From an uncultured Lachnospiraceae bacterium (GTDB taxonomy: Bacteria > Bacillota > Clostridia > Lachnospirales > Lachnospiraceae), in contig URPH01000031.1 in assembly GCA_900549665.1 (NCBI GenBank), positions 1 through 21,401 of the forward strand: a DNA stretch of 21,401 nt, read 5' to 3'. The notes beneath the pieces are model-generated. The model searched no databases. It had not been told where the DNA came from and worked only from the letters and a program-made list of their open reading frames with translations. Each line of letters begins with the position of its first letter. Within the stretch, counting starts at the first letter, position 1. Both the position numbers and the translations under genes were made by a program. Positions 14,179-21,401 of the stretch are shown here, in pieces.

Positions 14179-14979
14179 ATGAAGGAAATTTCCAATTCTT
14201 TTATCCAGTCGCAGTTTCATGCACGCGAATATGAAATTGAACATCCCACCTACGATGATGAGCTTGCTTTTTATGATCTGATCAAAAATGGAAATGTCAA
14301 TGAACTTAAGAAACGTAATCTGAGAAATGCCGATGAAGAAAAGCGCGGTATTCTTTCCAAAGATAAGGTGCGCAACCTGCGTTATCACCTGATTGTCAGC
14401 CTCGCCATGATCACCCGCTTCTGCATTGAAGGCGGCATGCCCGAACAGGATGCCTATACACTAAGTGATACCTATATCAATCAAATGGACATCGCCAATG
14501 AAATTGACGGGCTTTACACCATCCAAAGGCGATTTGTCTTTGATTTTGCCAAAAATATGCAGCAGCTTCAGCGGAAACGTGATTTTTCCATGCATATCAC
14601 ACTGGCATTAGACTATATATACAATCATCTGCTTGAACCGATAACCGTGGAAGAAATTGCTGCACAAATCGGTATCAGTTCTACCTACTTAAGCCGGCTT
14701 TTTTATAAAGAAACCGGGCAGACCTTATCCGCCTATATACGCAAAAAACGGATTCAGTCTGCCCAGAATATGCTGGTCTATTCTAATTATAGCTGTGCTG
14801 AAATTGCCCAGTATCTGTCATTTTCATCCAGCAGTCATTTTTCTGCCGTCTTCAAAGAAGAAACAGGTACAACACCCTTAAAGTACCGACGTCAAAACTA
14901 TCGCCGTCACTGGCATGTAAACGGAGAATCGGCCTTCGTACCGGATTCAGATAACAATCTTATAAAAAAGAAAGAATAA
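14179..14979 (+). CDS. AraC-family transcriptional regulator near GH5/GH9
   Basis: A 266-residue regulator. The DNA-binding domain (about 140-242) has VEEIAAQIGISSTYLSRLFY and AEIAQYLSFSSSSHFSAVFK as its two helix-turn-helices. The N-terminal 135 residues are helical and lack a cupin. The stretch VRNLRYHLIVSLAMITRFCIEGGM followed by AYTLSDTYI (about 64-100) is the helical N-domain seen in one large Firmicute AraC subgroup. GAGAGGA lies seven bases before the ATG. Its last 20 bases overlap the 3' end of the convergent GH9 gene. Its position between GH5 and GH9 and the shared 13-bp motif suggest it controls at least GH5 and itself. Confidence 0.9.
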   Translation: MKEISNSFIQSQFHAREYEIEHPTYDDELAFYDLIKNGNVNELKKRNLRNADEEKRGILSKDKVRNLRYHLIVSLAMITRFCIEGGMPEQDAYTLSDTYINQMDIANEIDGLYTIQRRFVFDFAKNMQQLQRKRDFSMHITLALDYIYNHLLEPITVEEIAAQIGISSTYLSRLFYKETGQTLSAYIRKKRIQSAQNMLVYSNYSCAEIAQYLSFSSSSHFSAVFKEETGTTPLKYRRQNYRRHWHVNGESAFVPDSDNNLIKKKE

Positions 14980-16549
14980 ATACAAGCGGCGAATTCCAGT
15001 AAATCGTGATTTCATTGGTAGAATATGATCTCCAGTCATCCACATAGCACTTCATCGGTGCTGTGTGCGCGGGAATTGCTGCCAATGCATCGGGATCACA
15101 CGGAGCCTTGTTGGGACCGCCGGACACATATCCGGGAATCGGCTCTTCCACTCCATCCACGATCGTCGGTCTGTTGTGCGGCTGTTTAAAAGCATGCTCT
15201 CCATAACCGGTCACATAGCTGATTGCCAGTGGATTGCGACCAAAAATATAATCAAGCTGATATAAAGCCACCGTCTGATATTTTGTCTCTTTGGTAAGCT
15301 TAGCTGCAAAACAAAGCACCATGGCATTGGTCAAGACTATCATATTGCTGCCCCATCCAAAATCATAGGCATGCATCGCAATATCAAAAGAGTTAGCCTC
15401 TGCTACCTTTACAAGACGGTCTGCCTCTGTGATCCAGGCATCACGGAACCGCTCCGTAATAAACGGATCAAAAGTACCTTCCTCAGCAGTAAGCGCAGCC
15501 ATTGCAGCCAGCCCACCGACATCCTTCCAGCCAAGTGCGGTCAGACAAATTTTCATTTCAAAAATCTGATTGATCACACCGATACATCTGTCATCCTGTG
15601 TCAGACGATACATCTCAACCGCTGCCCACAAACGTTCATCTGCGTCACAACAGTCATCATATGCACCGGTTTTACTTTCAGCCGGATCTTCAAAATCCAG
15701 ACCGGGATTTTTTAACAGCCATTCCCATGCATCCACAGCTGATTTACGCAGTCTGTCTGCAAAAGCCTTATCATATTTTTCATAAATACGCACTGCCATC
15801 GCACAGATTGCAGCATAGTCCGCTGTCGCCAGTGAGGAAACCGGCATCCGGTAAAACGGCGGCTCATCATCCTCGGGCATGACAAAACCCGGATGCAACA
15901 GGGCTGTACATTTATGCGCCACACCACCGTCTTTTTCCTGCATTTTCAAAAGAAACTCCAGCTCATAGCGACATTCATTTAAAATATCCGGCACACCGTT
16001 TCCACTCTCCGGAATATTGATTTCTTCCGCAAATGCCTCCTTATTCAGTTCGTAGGCATATAAAAGATGCGCCAGCGCAACCGCTCCGGGAGTCGTATAC
16101 TTTCCATAATCACCGGCGTCATGCCAGCCACCGCCGCAGTCCACGATTTCTTCCTCTCTTCGAAGTATGGAAACCGGCCTGGTATGACATGCTTTATGTG
16201 CAAATTTTCCTGCGTATTTTTCTTCCAGCTCCATACCACAGCGCTGGAAATAAAACATCTTTAAAGCATCCTTTGCAACATCCTCATAAAGCTTAATTCC
16301 AATTTGAAAATGATGACTGCAGTTACCAGCTGAATCTTTAAAATAATAGGTTCCGGCTTCTTTTACATCGGAAAAATCAATCAAGGCAATTTCTTCTCCA
16401 CTGCTCTCATCAAAGGAAAGCGACCCAGCCTGTCCTCTCAATACGACTTTTCCTTCCTGATCAATCAGCTCATATTCCTTGCAGCCGGATATTGTTGCAT
16501 GCTTTTTTCCATTGATATCGTATCCAATCTGATTTATATAAATAGCCAT
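14960..16549 (-). CDS. Glycoside hydrolase family 9 enzyme, intracellular
   Basis: A 529-residue inverting beta-glucanase. Residues 1-85 are an immunoglobulin-like N-terminal domain as in CelD-type GH9 proteins (NQIGYDINGKKHATI start, GTYYFKD). The (alpha/alpha)6 catalytic domain follows from about 90. The catalytic base pair is in GGWHDAGDYGKY (Asp144, Asp147) and the acid is Glu513 in NEITIYWNSPLVF. The substrate-binding TGYGEHAFKQPHNRP is intact. There is no signal peptide or binding module, unlike secreted cellulases, so it probably trims imported cello- or mixed-linkage beta-glucan oligosaccharides. AGGAGG eight bases before ATG fixes the start. It has its own promoter and overlaps the convergent araC gene by 20 bp. 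Confidence 0.94.
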   Translation of the reverse strand: MAIYINQIGYDINGKKHATISGCKEYELIDQEGKVVLRGQAGSLSFDESSGEEIALIDFSDVKEAGTYYFKDSAGNCSHHFQIGIKLYEDVAKDALKMFYFQRCGMELEEKYAGKFAHKACHTRPVSILRREEEIVDCGGGWHDAGDYGKYTTPGAVALAHLLYAYELNKEAFAEEINIPESGNGVPDILNECRYELEFLLKMQEKDGGVAHKCTALLHPGFVMPEDDEPPFYRMPVSSLATADYAAICAMAVRIYEKYDKAFADRLRKSAVDAWEWLLKNPGLDFEDPAESKTGAYDDCCDADERLWAAVEMYRLTQDDRCIGVINQIFEMKICLTALGWKDVGGLAAMAALTAEEGTFDPFITERFRDAWITEADRLVKVAEANSFDIAMHAYDFGWGSNMIVLTNAMVLCFAAKLTKETKYQTVALYQLDYIFGRNPLAISYVTGYGEHAFKQPHNRPTIVDGVEEPIPGYVSGGPNKAPCDPDALAAIPAHTAPMKCYVDDWRSYSTNEITIYWNSPLVFILSFL

Positions 16550-16722
16550 TTTTGTATCCTCCTGATTTAATTCTTGAGTTTATTTTAAATTTTCCTTAAT
16601 TTCTGATCCGGTTCCTTTTTATTTAATCTCCGGTTTAATTAATATTTAGTTTTTACTCTTTTTGTGTGTGAAAGGAAATCCAAGTTCCACATTACGTGTC
16701 TTTCCCTGATACCCTAGCGCTT

Positions 16723-16751
16723 ATTATAGCGTATTTTACCATAACAACCAA
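16723..16751 (-). promoter_or_regulatory. Promoter of the GH9 gene
   Basis: On the minus strand TTGGTT (16751-16746) is followed after 17 bp by a perfect -10 TATAAT (16728-16723). It gives a leader of roughly 165 nt. The hairpin-forming CATAACAA (16740-16747) and TTGTTATG (16771-16778) overlap the -35 side and may be an operator. Confidence 0.75.
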
Positions 16752-16835
16752 CAGGTTTTACAATAAGTTTTTGTTATGAAACCGGATTTTTTTCATAAAA
16801 TAGTACAAATCTCCTCTGACGAGGTAACAAAAAGC

Positions 16836-17339
16836 ATGAAAAAAATTTCACCCTTTCAGTTCCTGATACTGAATATAATTATCGCACTGACCGCCGGTAG
16901 TATATCCTATTTGCTGACGGGAAATTCTTTTTCCGTCTATTCACAGTTCAAACAACCGCCTTTTGCACCCGCTCCGATCATATTTCCAATCGTCTGGACA
17001 ATACTTTATATCCTGATGGGCATTGCTACCTATCTTGTGATTCTTTCTACCGATAAAATACCCGTTACCAAAGCATACGATCCTTTGCCGGATGCCAAAA
17101 AGGCTTTACTGCTGTATTCTATCAGTCTTTCACTCAACATTTTGTGGAGTCCTGTATTTTTCCGTCTCGGCTGGCATTTTGGTGCATTGATCATTCTGGC
17201 CGCACTCTGGTACTTTGTATTTCAGACCTACAGTGCTTACAAAAAAATAAGCCGGACAGCCGGCATTTTATTTATCCCATATATCCTATGGTGTACATAT
17301 GCTTTTTATTTAAACTTTGGAATTGTGATTCTGAATTGA
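16836..17339 (+). CDS. tspO: TspO/MBR family membrane protein
   Basis: A five-helix membrane protein of 167 residues from the chosen start, close to the family length of 150-170. The loop KQPPFAPAPIIFPIVWTILYILMGIA is the TspO helix 1-2 signature, and the SLNILWSPVFFRLGWHFG and tryptophan-rich ALWYFVFQTY segments are also typical. TspO proteins bind porphyrins and related tetrapyrroles; their physiological role in bacteria is unsettled. An upstream in-frame ATG at 16776 would add 20 polar residues but has no ribosome binding site and sits in an inverted repeat. The ATG at 16836 has GAGG 11 nt upstream and a normal start. It appears monocistronic. Confidence 0.9.
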   Translation: MKKISPFQFLILNIIIALTAGSISYLLTGNSFSVYSQFKQPPFAPAPIIFPIVWTILYILMGIATYLVILSTDKIPVTKAYDPLPDAKKALLLYSISLSLNILWSPVFFRLGWHFGALIILAALWYFVFQTYSAYKKISRTAGILFIPYILWCTYAFYLNFGIVILN

Positions 17340-17595
17340 AATCCTTCAAATTAAAAAAAAAATTACAATTTAAAATGTAATTTCAAATTGACACATAAAC
17401 CATCTTCTGATAATATCATAATATCATCATGTAGTTTTTAATACCATGTGTTGAAGTTTTGTTATTTTTAATATATTTAGCTATTTGATGCCATATAGCA
17501 TCAGGTTATCCAGCAATCCTTTGCAAATCAGTCCCCTGCAATATTTTGCGGTATCCACATAGCTTTGGCATCATATTTATCAGGAGGTAATTTTT
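17340..17595. other. AT-rich intergenic stretch with small hairpins
   Basis: After tspO, AAATTACA and TGTAATTT around 17360-17385 form an AT-only stem that might act as a weak terminator. GATGC...GATGC-type inverted repeats (GATGCCATATAGCATC near 17488) follow. No gene or clear promoter was identified. Confidence 0.4.
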
Positions 17596-18243
17596 ATGCA
17601 GATATCATTACGTGATCCCGGCAGTGCAATCACACACATCATTGCTTTTTTTCTCACAATGGGCGGCACTCTTCCTTTATTGATCAAAGCTGCAGGCATC
17701 GGCCTGCCCGACTTTATTTCCATGCTCATCTTTTGCCTGAGCATGATGATATTGTATGCAGCCAGCGGTATTTATCACTCTGTGATCCTTCCGGCTCCCA
17801 AGATAAAAATCTTCCGAAAGATCGACCATTCGGCTATTTTCATTTTGATCGCCGGTTCCTATACTCCGGTCTGCCTCTTGATACTGCCACACAAATTGGG
17901 TTATCCGATGCTAATTGCCATCTGGTCGCTCGCAGTCATTGGCATTGCCGTCAAAATCCTGTGGATTACCTGCCCCAAATGGTTTTCGTCCGTAGTTTAT
18001 ATCGCCATGGGCTGGCTCTGCATCTTCTGCATGAAACCATTGATCAAGGCGATTACACCGGCAGCCTTTGCATGGCTGCTTTCCGGCGGCATCATCTATA
18101 CGATTGGCGGTATTATCTATGCATTGAAACTTCCGATCTTCAACGCCCGGCACAAAAACTTCGGTTCACATGAGATCTTCCATTTATTTGTCATGGCCGG
18201 AAGCCTGTGTCATTTTGTCTTCATGTATGCCTATGTGATATAA
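17596..18243 (+). CDS. Hemolysin III / PAQR-family membrane protein
   Basis: A 215-residue seven-helix protein of the HlyIII (YqfA) family. The metal-site motifs of the PAQR superfamily are all present: SGIYHS (Ser57, His61), DHSAIFILIAGSYTP (Asp77, His78 and onward), and the C-terminal HEIFHLFVMAGSLCHF with His192 and His196. Members are thought to be zinc-dependent membrane hydrolases of the CREST group; haemolytic activity is reported for only a few, and function here is unknown. AGGAGG eight bases before ATG fixes the start. The stop codon is part of a 44-bp repeat that recurs 104 bp downstream. Confidence 0.93.
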   Translation: MQISLRDPGSAITHIIAFFLTMGGTLPLLIKAAGIGLPDFISMLIFCLSMMILYAASGIYHSVILPAPKIKIFRKIDHSAIFILIAGSYTPVCLLILPHKLGYPMLIAIWSLAVIGIAVKILWITCPKWFSSVVYIAMGWLCIFCMKPLIKAITPAAFAWLLSGGIIYTIGGIIYALKLPIFNARHKNFGSHEIFHLFVMAGSLCHFVFMYAYVI

Positions 18244-18389
18244 TGAGCACAAGAGAGCCAATGTGCTTGCACAATTGGCGAACGGCGAATGTCGATCGTG
18301 ATAGTTGCAAAGCAACGTAAAGCACGGGAGTGCGGATCACGATATAATGAGCGCAAGTGAGCCAATGTGCTTGCACAATTGGCGCTCAT
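18237..18389. repeat. Palindromic repeat element between hlyIII and yugP
   Basis: Two direct copies of 44 bp (18237-18280 and 18341-18384; 42 matches) flank a 60-bp centre. Each copy has the hairpin GCCAAT...ATTGGC capped by GTGCTTGCAC. The centre is a three-way-junction-like fold: outer stem ATCGTGAT (18295-18302) with ATCACGAT (18336-18343), enclosing GTTGC/GCAAC (18304-18316) and GCAC/GTGC with a GGGA loop (18322-18333). The second copy adds an outer stem ATGAGCGC (18347-18354) with GCGCTCAT (18382-18389). The first copy begins inside the last hlyIII codons and the element ends at the yugP stop. Confidence 0.9.
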
Positions 18390-19075
18390 CAGTCTCTTCT
18401 GCGTCCGCCATTCACGATCATCACCAGTCTCAAAAGCTGCAAAATCGTAGAAAACAGCGCAGCCACATAGGTCAAGGCTGCAGCAGTCAATACCTTTCTT
18501 GCCCCGGACAGCTCATCCATACTGAGCATACTGTCCTGTTTCAATACCTGAAGTGCACGGTGAGATGCATTAAACTCAACCGGCAGCGTGATCAGCTGGA
18601 ACAGCACAACTGCCAGAAACAGGATTACACCGATCTGCGCAAGTGGTGTGTAACCGATCAAAAGCCCGATCAGGATCAAAGGCCATGAAAGCTTAGATCC
18701 AATATTGGCAACCGGAACCGAAAGAGACCTGAGACTAAGCGGCACATATCCCACCTTGTGCTGGATAGCATGTCCGCATTCATGAGCTGCAACTCCGATT
18801 GCAGCCACAGACGTCGAGCCATATACAGCATCCGAAAGTCTCAATACCTTTTCCGACGGCGAATAATGGTCTGTCAGTTCTCCGCGGATTCTTTCTATCC
18901 GCACATCATAAATTCCGGCATCATGCAAAATGCGCTGTGCCGCTTCTTCCGCACGAACACCTCTCATGCTCATCACAGTACTAAATCTTCTGTAAGTACT
19001 GTTCACATTGATGGATGCCACCATACTGATCAAAGCACCGATCAACACTAAAACATACGTAGGATCAAAATACAT
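18389..19075 (-). CDS. yugP: YugP-type neutral zinc metallopeptidase, membrane-bound
   Basis: A 228-residue membrane protease of the DUF-like YugP family. Helix 1 lies at about 5-24. The zinc-binding HECGH motif is at residues 98-102 on the cytoplasmic-facing loop after the segment AAIGVAA. The conserved LPVEFNASHRAL with the probable third ligand Glu167 is at about 164-175. Further membrane helices occur near 130-165 and 190-218. Substrates are not known in general. The arginine-rich end (GGRRRD) abuts the palindromic element. The ribosome binding site is weak (GAAAGAAG about 9 nt upstream), yet the N-terminus MYFDPTYVLV is typical for the family. Confidence 0.93.
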   Translation of the reverse strand: MYFDPTYVLVLIGALISMVASINVNSTYRRFSTVMSMRGVRAEEAAQRILHDAGIYDVRIERIRGELTDHYSPSEKVLRLSDAVYGSTSVAAIGVAAHECGHAIQHKVGYVPLSLRSLSVPVANIGSKLSWPLILIGLLIGYTPLAQIGVILFLAVVLFQLITLPVEFNASHRALQVLKQDSMLSMDELSGARKVLTAAALTYVAALFSTILQLLRLVMIVNGGRRRD

Positions 19076-19201
19076 TATCTGTCACTTCTTTCTAAATATT
19101 ATGATAAATTTATATGAATTCCTCAAATACAATGATGTTAGTATCAAAAGGTATTTTGACACTGATATCATACAATTTTATAAAAGAATCCGGCAAAAAA
19201 A

Positions 19202-19447
19202 TCATACCGCCCGATACTTTTCCTTTACCATCTGTGCACCATCGTCCTCTGCAATCTCCGGCGCTTCTTCAAAAATCCTGCAGTTATCAGCCATTGTGCA
19301 AATACCGCTTTCGATTGCACTACAAGCCATTCTTACTTTGTGATATTCTTTATTTTTTTCACCTTCACCCTCGTACAAAATGGGATTCAGGCTGTTCAGA
19401 CTCAGGGCCTCACACATTCCCTGCTGATAATAAAACCGTTCTTCCAT
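19202..19447 (-). CDS. Small hypothetical protein
   Basis: An 81-residue acidic soluble protein from the preferred ATG at 19447 (86 if the ATG at 19462 is used). The later start has GGAG nine bases upstream. Visible features are three cysteines in the ACSAIESGICTMADNCRIFEE stretch and an acidic C-terminal region; no known domain was recognised. It lies upstream of yugP on the same strand (126-bp gap). The composition is protein-like rather than random, but the gene is unconfirmed. Confidence 0.6.
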   Translation of the reverse strand: MEERFYYQQGMCEALSLNSLNPILYEGEGEKNKEYHKVRMACSAIESGICTMADNCRIFEEAPEIAEDDGAQMVKEKYRAV

Positions 19448-19501
19448 ATCCATACACTCCATCTATCTTCTAATCATATATCGTGTCACCTTAATGCCAT
19501 A

Positions 19502-19546
19502 CATCCGGCTATTCACACCAGCATTCTTTTTGTCAATAACCGGATG
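19502..19546 (-). other. Hairpin downstream of the lectin-like gene
   Basis: Arms 19502-19513 (CATCCGGCTATT) and 19535-19546 (AATAACCGGATG) pair over 12 bp with one G-U in minus-strand RNA. The loop is 21 nt. No U-run follows on the minus strand. It may end or stabilise the lectin-like gene's transcript. Confidence 0.5.
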
Positions 19547-19598
19547 CTTTTTCCATATCATTCGTTACATCTGCAAGCAATCCATTTTTTCCATAATT

Positions 19599-21113
19599 TT
19601 ACGAATCATACTCGCAGATATATCCGATTGCCCCTTTAAGTGACGGAGCCTGCTCCAAAATATCATTGGTAACATCATTCAAATATCCCCTGCCGTCACT
19701 TTTACGATAAATATAATCCACATACATCTCTTCAACGTTCACATTGTCATCTCTTGTCTCCGAATAGCTCGGCTCACCCGGCAGCCAGAAAGAACCCATC
19801 GCCGAAGAAAACATATTGTCATTTTGGTGATCATGAACCCAACAATAGCCGTAGTTACCTGTATACTCATTATCCCTTGTAGCTCCAACAAAAAAACTGA
19901 TGCCTGTCTTACCCTCATCTTCAATCTGTCGGGTCACTCGGTCAAACTCCTCCTTCGATGTCAGAGTTGCCAGATAGCCTCCCTTTTGTCTGCAAAGTTC
20001 TTCTGCCTCTTTCCATGTAACATCATCTACAATAAGCTCATAACGGTGATTTACCGATGTTGTGCTTCCCGTCTCAAGAATGGAATAAAACTCATCCCAT
20101 GTATATCCGACCGGATCAATAGCAAGCCCGAAATCATAAACCTCTTTCAGTTTTTGATCATATCCGGCCTCATCAGTCGGCTCACCCATCCATGTGTATT
20201 CCATGACAGCATTTCCGTCTTCATCCACTACATAACCGGTGTCACCATATACCTCTTCATATGTGCCTTCTCCGATACATTTCCACTTTCCGTCCTCAAT
20301 GGTATACACATAATCATAGTAATATCCCATATGTCCATCGGCGTTATCCAGAAGATTCTGCCGTTCAATATAGTTAAAATACAAACGGCTTGTCTGAAGT
20401 TCATCCACAACACCATTTTTGCAGGTCAAAATAAGACATCCTGTCGCCTCACAGTCACCCTCTAAATACAATTCCGGAATATCGTCATCATCTACATAGA
20501 TCAGACCGGCAGAAAGATAATTATTAATTCTTCCGACCCTCTTCAGATGATCACAATAATCTAAATAAATGGTCTGCCAGTCAACATCACCCGATGCACC
20601 CTGATTGTCTGTACTTCCGGCCTTATCATCCTCTGCCCCAGACATAGCACCTGATGCTGCATCCTCTTCATCTGTTTTTGACATATCATCTGTCCGCACA
20701 TCTACCTGATTCTCCGTCAAATCAACCGTATCTGTAGATTCGCCATGTTTCTTATTTATAATAAAATGGCTTAAAATAAATATGAGAATCGCGACCACAA
20801 TAATTGCAGCTGCTGCAATCCCAATTATAATAGCTGTAGAATTTTTGTTTTTTTCATGAGTTTCATAAGTTATATTATTTATTGAATCTCCTTGATTTTC
20901 ATAGACTATATTATCTGCTGAATTCCCATGATTTTCATAAGCTGTATTATCTGCTGAATTTCCATAATTTTCATAGGTTATATCTTCTGCTGAATCCCCA
21001 TGATTTTCATAAATTATATTATCTGCTTCAGCTGCATCATACAGTGCTTTTCCACATTTTCTGCAATATTTAGCGTCATCTTCACATTTGTTGCCACAAT
21101 TTGGACAGTACAT
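19599..21113 (-). CDS. Zinc-ribbon, single-pass membrane protein with C-type lectin-like domain
   Basis: A 504-residue protein in four parts. Residues 3-20 are a zinc ribbon (C3-x2-C6-x10-C17-x2-C20). Residues 33-86 are 4.5 copies of a 12-residue repeat with YEN at Tyr35, 47, 59 and 71, and YET at 83. A membrane helix follows at 92-119 with no cleavable signal, implying N-inside. After an acidic linker (125-175) a globular region (177-345) with WQTIYLDYCDHL and repeated aromatic-acidic motifs precedes a C-terminal C-type-lectin-like domain (about 353-502: WKEAEELCRQKGGYLATL, SFWLPGEPS, GYICEYD). The outer part may bind sugar or protein; no function is known. GGGGG six bases before ATG supports the start. 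Confidence 0.85.
   Translation of the reverse strand: MYCPNCGNKCEDDAKYCRKCGKALYDAAEADNIIYENHGDSAEDITYENYGNSADNTAYENHGNSADNIVYENQGDSINNITYETHEKNKNSTAIIIGIAAAAIIVVAILIFILSHFIINKKHGESTDTVDLTENQVDVRTDDMSKTDEEDAASGAMSGAEDDKAGSTDNQGASGDVDWQTIYLDYCDHLKRVGRINNYLSAGLIYVDDDDIPELYLEGDCEATGCLILTCKNGVVDELQTSRLYFNYIERQNLLDNADGHMGYYYDYVYTIEDGKWKCIGEGTYEEVYGDTGYVVDEDGNAVMEYTWMGEPTDEAGYDQKLKEVYDFGLAIDPVGYTWDEFYSILETGSTTSVNHRYELIVDDVTWKEAEELCRQKGGYLATLTSKEEFDRVTRQIEDEGKTGISFFVGATRDNEYTGNYGYCWVHDHQNDNMFSSAMGSFWLPGEPSYSETRDDNVNVEEMYVDYIYRKSDGRGYLNDVTNDILEQAPSLKGAIGYICEYDS
20850..21014 (-). repeat. In-frame 36-bp repeat coding for YENxGxSAxN(I/T) units
   Basis: Four and a half 36-bp units encode residues 33-86 of the lectin-like protein, with a Tyr every 12 residues. 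Copies have diverged, mostly by substitutions that keep YEN. Copy number could vary without shifting the frame. Confidence 0.88.
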
Positions 21114-21177
21114 AATAATCCCCCTGATATCTTATCTATAACTGGTATATCTGATTTTATCGGTCTATATTCATTCG

Positions 21178-21205
21178 TTTATATACACAAGACTACTTTT
21201 GCCAA
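21178..21205 (-). promoter_or_regulatory. Promoter of the lectin-like gene
   Basis: On the minus strand TTGGCA (21205-21200) is followed after 16 bp by TATAAA (21183-21178), about 65 bp before the start codon. The spacing is one short of the optimum. Confidence 0.6.
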
Positions 21206-21296
21206 TCTGTATTTCTTACATATATATTTTCTATATTTTATGTTATCCCTATTTTTTTTACAATAAAATATGTATAAAAAATAAGTATATTTTCGC

Positions 21297-21336
21297 AAAA
21301 AAAATCCCGAAACGCTGAATACTCAACGCCTCGAGA
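21297..21336 (-). terminator. Strong terminator of the tRNA-Leu transcript
   Basis: Arms 21305-21318 and 21323-21336 pair over 14 positions in minus-strand RNA, with several G-U pairs and a 4-nt loop. They are followed by eight U (A-run 21297-21304). It begins 12 nt after the tRNA 3' end. Confidence 0.92.
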
Positions 21337-21347
21337 CTTTGTCTGAA

Positions 21348-21401
21348 TGCTGGTGACCGGAATCGAACCGGTACGATGTCGCCACCACAGGATTTTAAGT
21401 C
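21348..21401 (-). tRNA. tRNA-Leu (UAA), 3' part only
   Basis: The minus strand shows an anticodon loop CUUAAAA (anticodon UAA, 21397-21395), a long variable arm as in class II tRNAs, and a T-arm ACCGG-TTCGATT-CCGGT. The 3' acceptor strand CACCAGC with discriminator A ends at 21348. CCA is not encoded. The 5' half lies beyond the window. Confidence 0.9.

Noticed and set aside
16776..16835. N-terminal extension of TspO
   Set aside because: The upstream ATG lacks a ribosome binding site and lies in an inverted repeat; the added residues are polar and outside the family alignment.
20850..21014. True SH2-binding phosphotyrosine module
   Set aside because: YEN resembles a Grb2-type ligand, but bacteria lack a known matching reader. 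Only the regular spacing is kept as an observation.

Overview
The window looks like a low-to-moderate GC chromosomal segment of an anaerobic gut Firmicute, most likely Lachnospiraceae (Coprococcus/Roseburia/Agathobacter-like). This rests on strong AGGAGG-type ribosome binding sites, a CIRCE-controlled small heat-shock gene, AraC regulators beside intracellular glycoside hydrolases, and a zinc-ribbon membrane lectin-like protein. The genus is inference only.

Layout, left to right. (1) 1-1863: the first codons of a gene running off the left edge, a GNAT acetyltransferase and a fructokinase-like PfkB kinase, all on the minus strand. (2) 1864-3167: 1.3 kb without a convincing gene. It holds a 52-bp minisatellite (12 copies), a 14-bp purine/pyrimidine repeat array and two hairpins that pair fully only in minus-strand RNA. 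(3) 3168-3803: hsp20 with a sigma-A promoter overlapping a CIRCE operator; its last 47 bp are tandemly duplicated after the stop. (4) 4067-9886: a sugar-use locus. A sodium:solute symporter (+) is convergent with a translationally coupled minus-strand operon: xylose-isomerase-like protein, PfkB sugar kinase, class II aldolase. A divergent AraC regulator reads the other way, with a pair of direct-repeat operators between. (5) 9932-12426: a patatin-like lipase and a MATE exporter, separated by 36-bp tandem repeats. (6) 12721-16549: a beta-glucan oligosaccharide locus, with cytoplasmic GH5 and GH9 enzymes on either side of a second AraC gene that has a highly structured leader. (7) 16836-19462: TspO, a hemolysin III-like protein, a YugP-type membrane zinc protease and a small hypothetical protein; a palindrome-rich repeat element sits between hlyIII and yugP. 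(8) 19599-21401: a zinc-ribbon/transmembrane/C-type-lectin-like protein with an in-frame 36-bp repeat, then the 3' part of tRNA-Leu(UAA) with its terminator.

How the genes work together. The 4-9.9 kb block reads as uptake, isomerisation (aldose to ketose), phosphorylation to a ketose phosphate and aldol cleavage to triose plus aldehyde. The substrate is unknown: the isomerase keeps most xylose isomerase active-site residues but appears to have His for one metal-binding Asp. The 12.7-16.5 kb block reads as intracellular hydrolysis of imported beta-linked gluco- or manno-oligosaccharides. A theme of the window is short duplications and palindromic elements placed exactly at the 3' ends of genes, often including the stop codon.
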